DNA of 64,000 nucleotides from Lomentospora prolificans (taxonomy: Eukaryota > Ascomycota > Sordariomycetes > Microascales > Microascaceae): contig JARFXM010000005.1 of the NCBI GenBank assembly GCA_029532625.1, forward strand, positions 62,001-126,000, in the 5' to 3' direction. Made by a program: the position numbers and the translations under genes. Of the stretch, positions 61,851-64,000 are shown piece by piece. Position 1 is the stretch's first letter. Each line of letters starts with the position of its first letter. A model generated the notes under the pieces. It saw only the letters and a program-made list of their open reading frames with translations. It did no database searches and was not told the origin of the DNA.

Positions 61851-63105
61851 TACTAAAAGTATCTTTTTAAAATACTTCCTATTATCTTCAGTTTAGATAG
61901 ATATAAGACTATCTTCTTTTCTTATAAAAACAGCTTTATTACTTTACTTAGCTCTTTTTATTATAGCTATACTAGTCTACTCCCCTTCTAGCCCCTTTAT
62001 TATTATATCTACCTTTACCTTAATAGTTAATAATAGTATATATTATTATAATAAGCTCATTATTCTCAAGGTTTAAGTTTTACTTATGGTAAGTCTTACT
62101 TTGGCTATGTTCATTATACTTACTTCCTTTTATAAAACCTAAAATAAAAAGAGTACTTATACTTGTTTAACCTATTATAAAATAAGCTAGTATTATATAT
62201 CTACCCTTCTTATTATTATACCCTACTAGAAGAGTGTATAAGATTTTTATAATAGTTTTAATTAAATTATTAAAGTTTTTGATATAGCTTTATAAAATAT
62301 TATCTAAGTTTAATATAATATAGAAGCTTTTTAACACTTATAATAAGTTACCTCCTTCCTTTCTCTTAATTTTTTACTAACTTCCTATATATCAATAATT
62401 CTATTTATATTATTCTAGTAATATCTTCTTTACCCTTTTAATTATTATACCTTTGATCTTTAATATTATCCTTACTACTATAATTATAATGACTGTATTT
62501 GATTTATTATTATATATAATCATTAAAGAGTTTACTATCCTTATTAAGAAATACATAAAGATAAAAGAAAGTTTAATCATAATAATGATAATAATAAGGT
62601 TAATCTACTTATTACTAATAATAATAACTTTTCATAATATAGTAGTTCTTTTTTTCTTATATTAGTGATTATAAATACTTTAGATGTAGTAGAGGAATTA
62701 TTTTTTAATATATTTACACCCTCTAAAGTTATACTACTGTTTTTACTATTTTATTTGAAAGTTTTCTTTGACTTATTACTTATATTATTATTATACTATA
62801 CTTTAAAGTAGTTAAATATTACTATTTCTGATATATTATCTAGATATCTGTATTTTAATAGTTTATATCCTTTCTACTATATGAAGATTTCCCAAACTAT
62901 TTTATATTCTACTCATTTAAAGTGAATATAATGAATTTCTGCTACTTATATTATCTTCTACTTTCCTAAGAATAAGTCTATACTTTTATATTTTAGTTAA
63001 TTAATATTAAAAATATTGATTATTCTTCTAAATAGCCTTAGAATCTTTATTATATTTAGTAAGATTACCCTTACTATAGTAATTAAAGGGTAAATTAAGT
63101 TGGTA
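61851..63105. other. AT-rich DNA, nothing recognised
   Basis: Short ORFs such as 62453-62665 encode only Ile/Leu/Thr-rich low-complexity peptides and are taken as compositional. Confidence 0.4.
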
Positions 63106-63225
63106 TTATAGGCTTGCCGTGATATAATAGCTATATACCGATGGACACGGCCAAAAGTTAAGCCACTCTTTTCACGAGATAAAATCAATATATCCTAATG
63201 TCCTATTCAAAACTACCCTTAGGTA
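63106..63225. repeat. segment sharing both ends of the 45.9-46.4 kb island
   Basis: Lightly mutated. Its left half is the reverse complement of 46,340-46,395 (GTTAAGCCACTCTTTT) and its right half matches 45,916-45,950 directly (AATCAATATATCCTAATGTCC). Confidence 0.55.
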
Positions 63226-64000
63226 TATTTGTATAAAACTATAAACGTCCTTCTAGCTTTGATATAAATAAGACTAAGGTAATAGTAAGGGAATTATTAA
63301 TTTAAATAAATCTACTATTAATTATCTGTATAAGGGTCTAGTATAAGACTAGTAGCTCTTTAGATGATATATAGTATAGGAGTCTTTCAAGTAAAAGGGC
63401 TTAGTTTTATTTTTTTAATAGGATTAAATTAATCTTATCGTTAATACTAAGTTAATATAGTAATAAAGTTTTTATTAAATCTTTAGAGAAGAATTATAGG
63501 AATTCCTTAAGGATATATTTAGGATATAATTCTTAAATTTTATAAAGTTTTTTTTCAAGAGTCCGATTAGTATTAGGAATACTCATAACCCTTAACTATA
63601 AAGTAAGTAAAATATTATAATATTTTAATGTCTCGAAAAAAAGTAGTAAAAGAACATATTAAGAAAAAGGATATAATATATATTTTATTTTAGAAGTTAG
63701 ATTCAGCTTAATCTATAAACTAAATTATTACCTTTACTTTCTTATGGTAAAATTATTATTATTTATATAGTATACTATATCATTAACCTCTATCTATAAC
63801 TTATCAAAGAATAAATCCCAGTTTAACCCTAATATTATATGAAAAAATATTATTATACTTAAGGTATAGGTCTATAATAAGTTCTTAGAGAATCCTTATA
63901 CTAACTAAAATTTTTAATCTATTAAAAAGATATAAAGTAACTTTATAAGGGTTTTACTGATAGTTATATAAGGGTTATATCTACTAAATTATAGATAATA
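63226..64000. other. AT-rich DNA to the window end, nothing recognised
   Basis: Dense stops in all frames and no repeat match seen inside the window. Probably more RIPed retroelement. Confidence 0.35.

Noticed and set aside
62453..63188. ORFs at 62453-62665 (plus) and 62997-63188 (minus)
   Set aside because: Low-complexity composition; the second partly overlaps the repeated segment at 63.1 kb. No motif.
9530..64000. Mitochondrial DNA or a different genetic code as the cause of AT-richness and TAG-rich frames
   Set aside because: LTRs, polypurine tracts, the TA target duplication and the CpA-specific depletion fit nuclear RIPed transposons; no mitochondrial gene was seen.

Overview
This looks like the chromosome of a RIP-competent filamentous ascomycete (Pezizomycotina). 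The evidence is a short GT-AG intron, a degenerate STAND/ankyrin gene, a protein of a fungus-specific conserved family, Ty3/gypsy retroelements and a Fot1/pogo DNA transposon, and about 54 kb in which CpA/TpG is almost absent and TpA is in large excess. That is the mark of repeat-induced point mutation (RIP, C to T in CpA). No prokaryotic feature, CRISPR array, tRNA or rRNA was seen.

Layout. 1-9.5 kb has ordinary composition: a partial minus-strand reading frame at the left edge, a frameshifted relic of a STAND NTPase followed by ankyrin repeats (about 0.56-5.35 kb), a gene-poor stretch, an unrecognised 136-residue ORF, and a spliced gene for a fungal conserved protein with a PD-(D/E)XK-like core (8.4-9.4 kb). 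Composition changes within about 100 bp after 9,422. From about 9.5 kb to the end the DNA is a nest of RIP-degraded mobile elements.

Element 1 (9,841-17,225) is a Ty3/gypsy chromovirus with 492-bp LTRs and recognisable gag, PR, RT, RNase H, IN and chromodomain. Element 2 (17,847-24,985) is a second complete chromovirus-like element with 435-bp LTRs and an extra 1.2-kb 3' segment. Element 3 (about 25.06-32.32 kb, plus) and a minus-strand partner (32.5-36.65 kb) meet tail to tail and share a third LTR family. 36.6-56.3 kb holds truncated gypsy fragments in both orientations, LTR fragments of another family (one almost unmutated), and a 1,955-bp Fot1/pogo transposon (39,237-41,191) with TA target duplication and a DD35D triad. 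56.4-61.9 kb is an unresolved degenerate block with two long G tracts. 61.9-64 kb holds little that can be named.

Nothing in the retroelements is expected to work: stop codons are dense and several catalytic residues are gone. The most informative result is that the surviving or lost catalytic Asp codons read here follow the RIP context rule. Domain calls in the AT-rich part rest on reading interrupted frames by eye against remembered family motifs. Boundaries there are approximate unless LTR, TIR or TSD evidence is stated. I found no convincing undescribed functional system; the best unexplained items are listed as findings.
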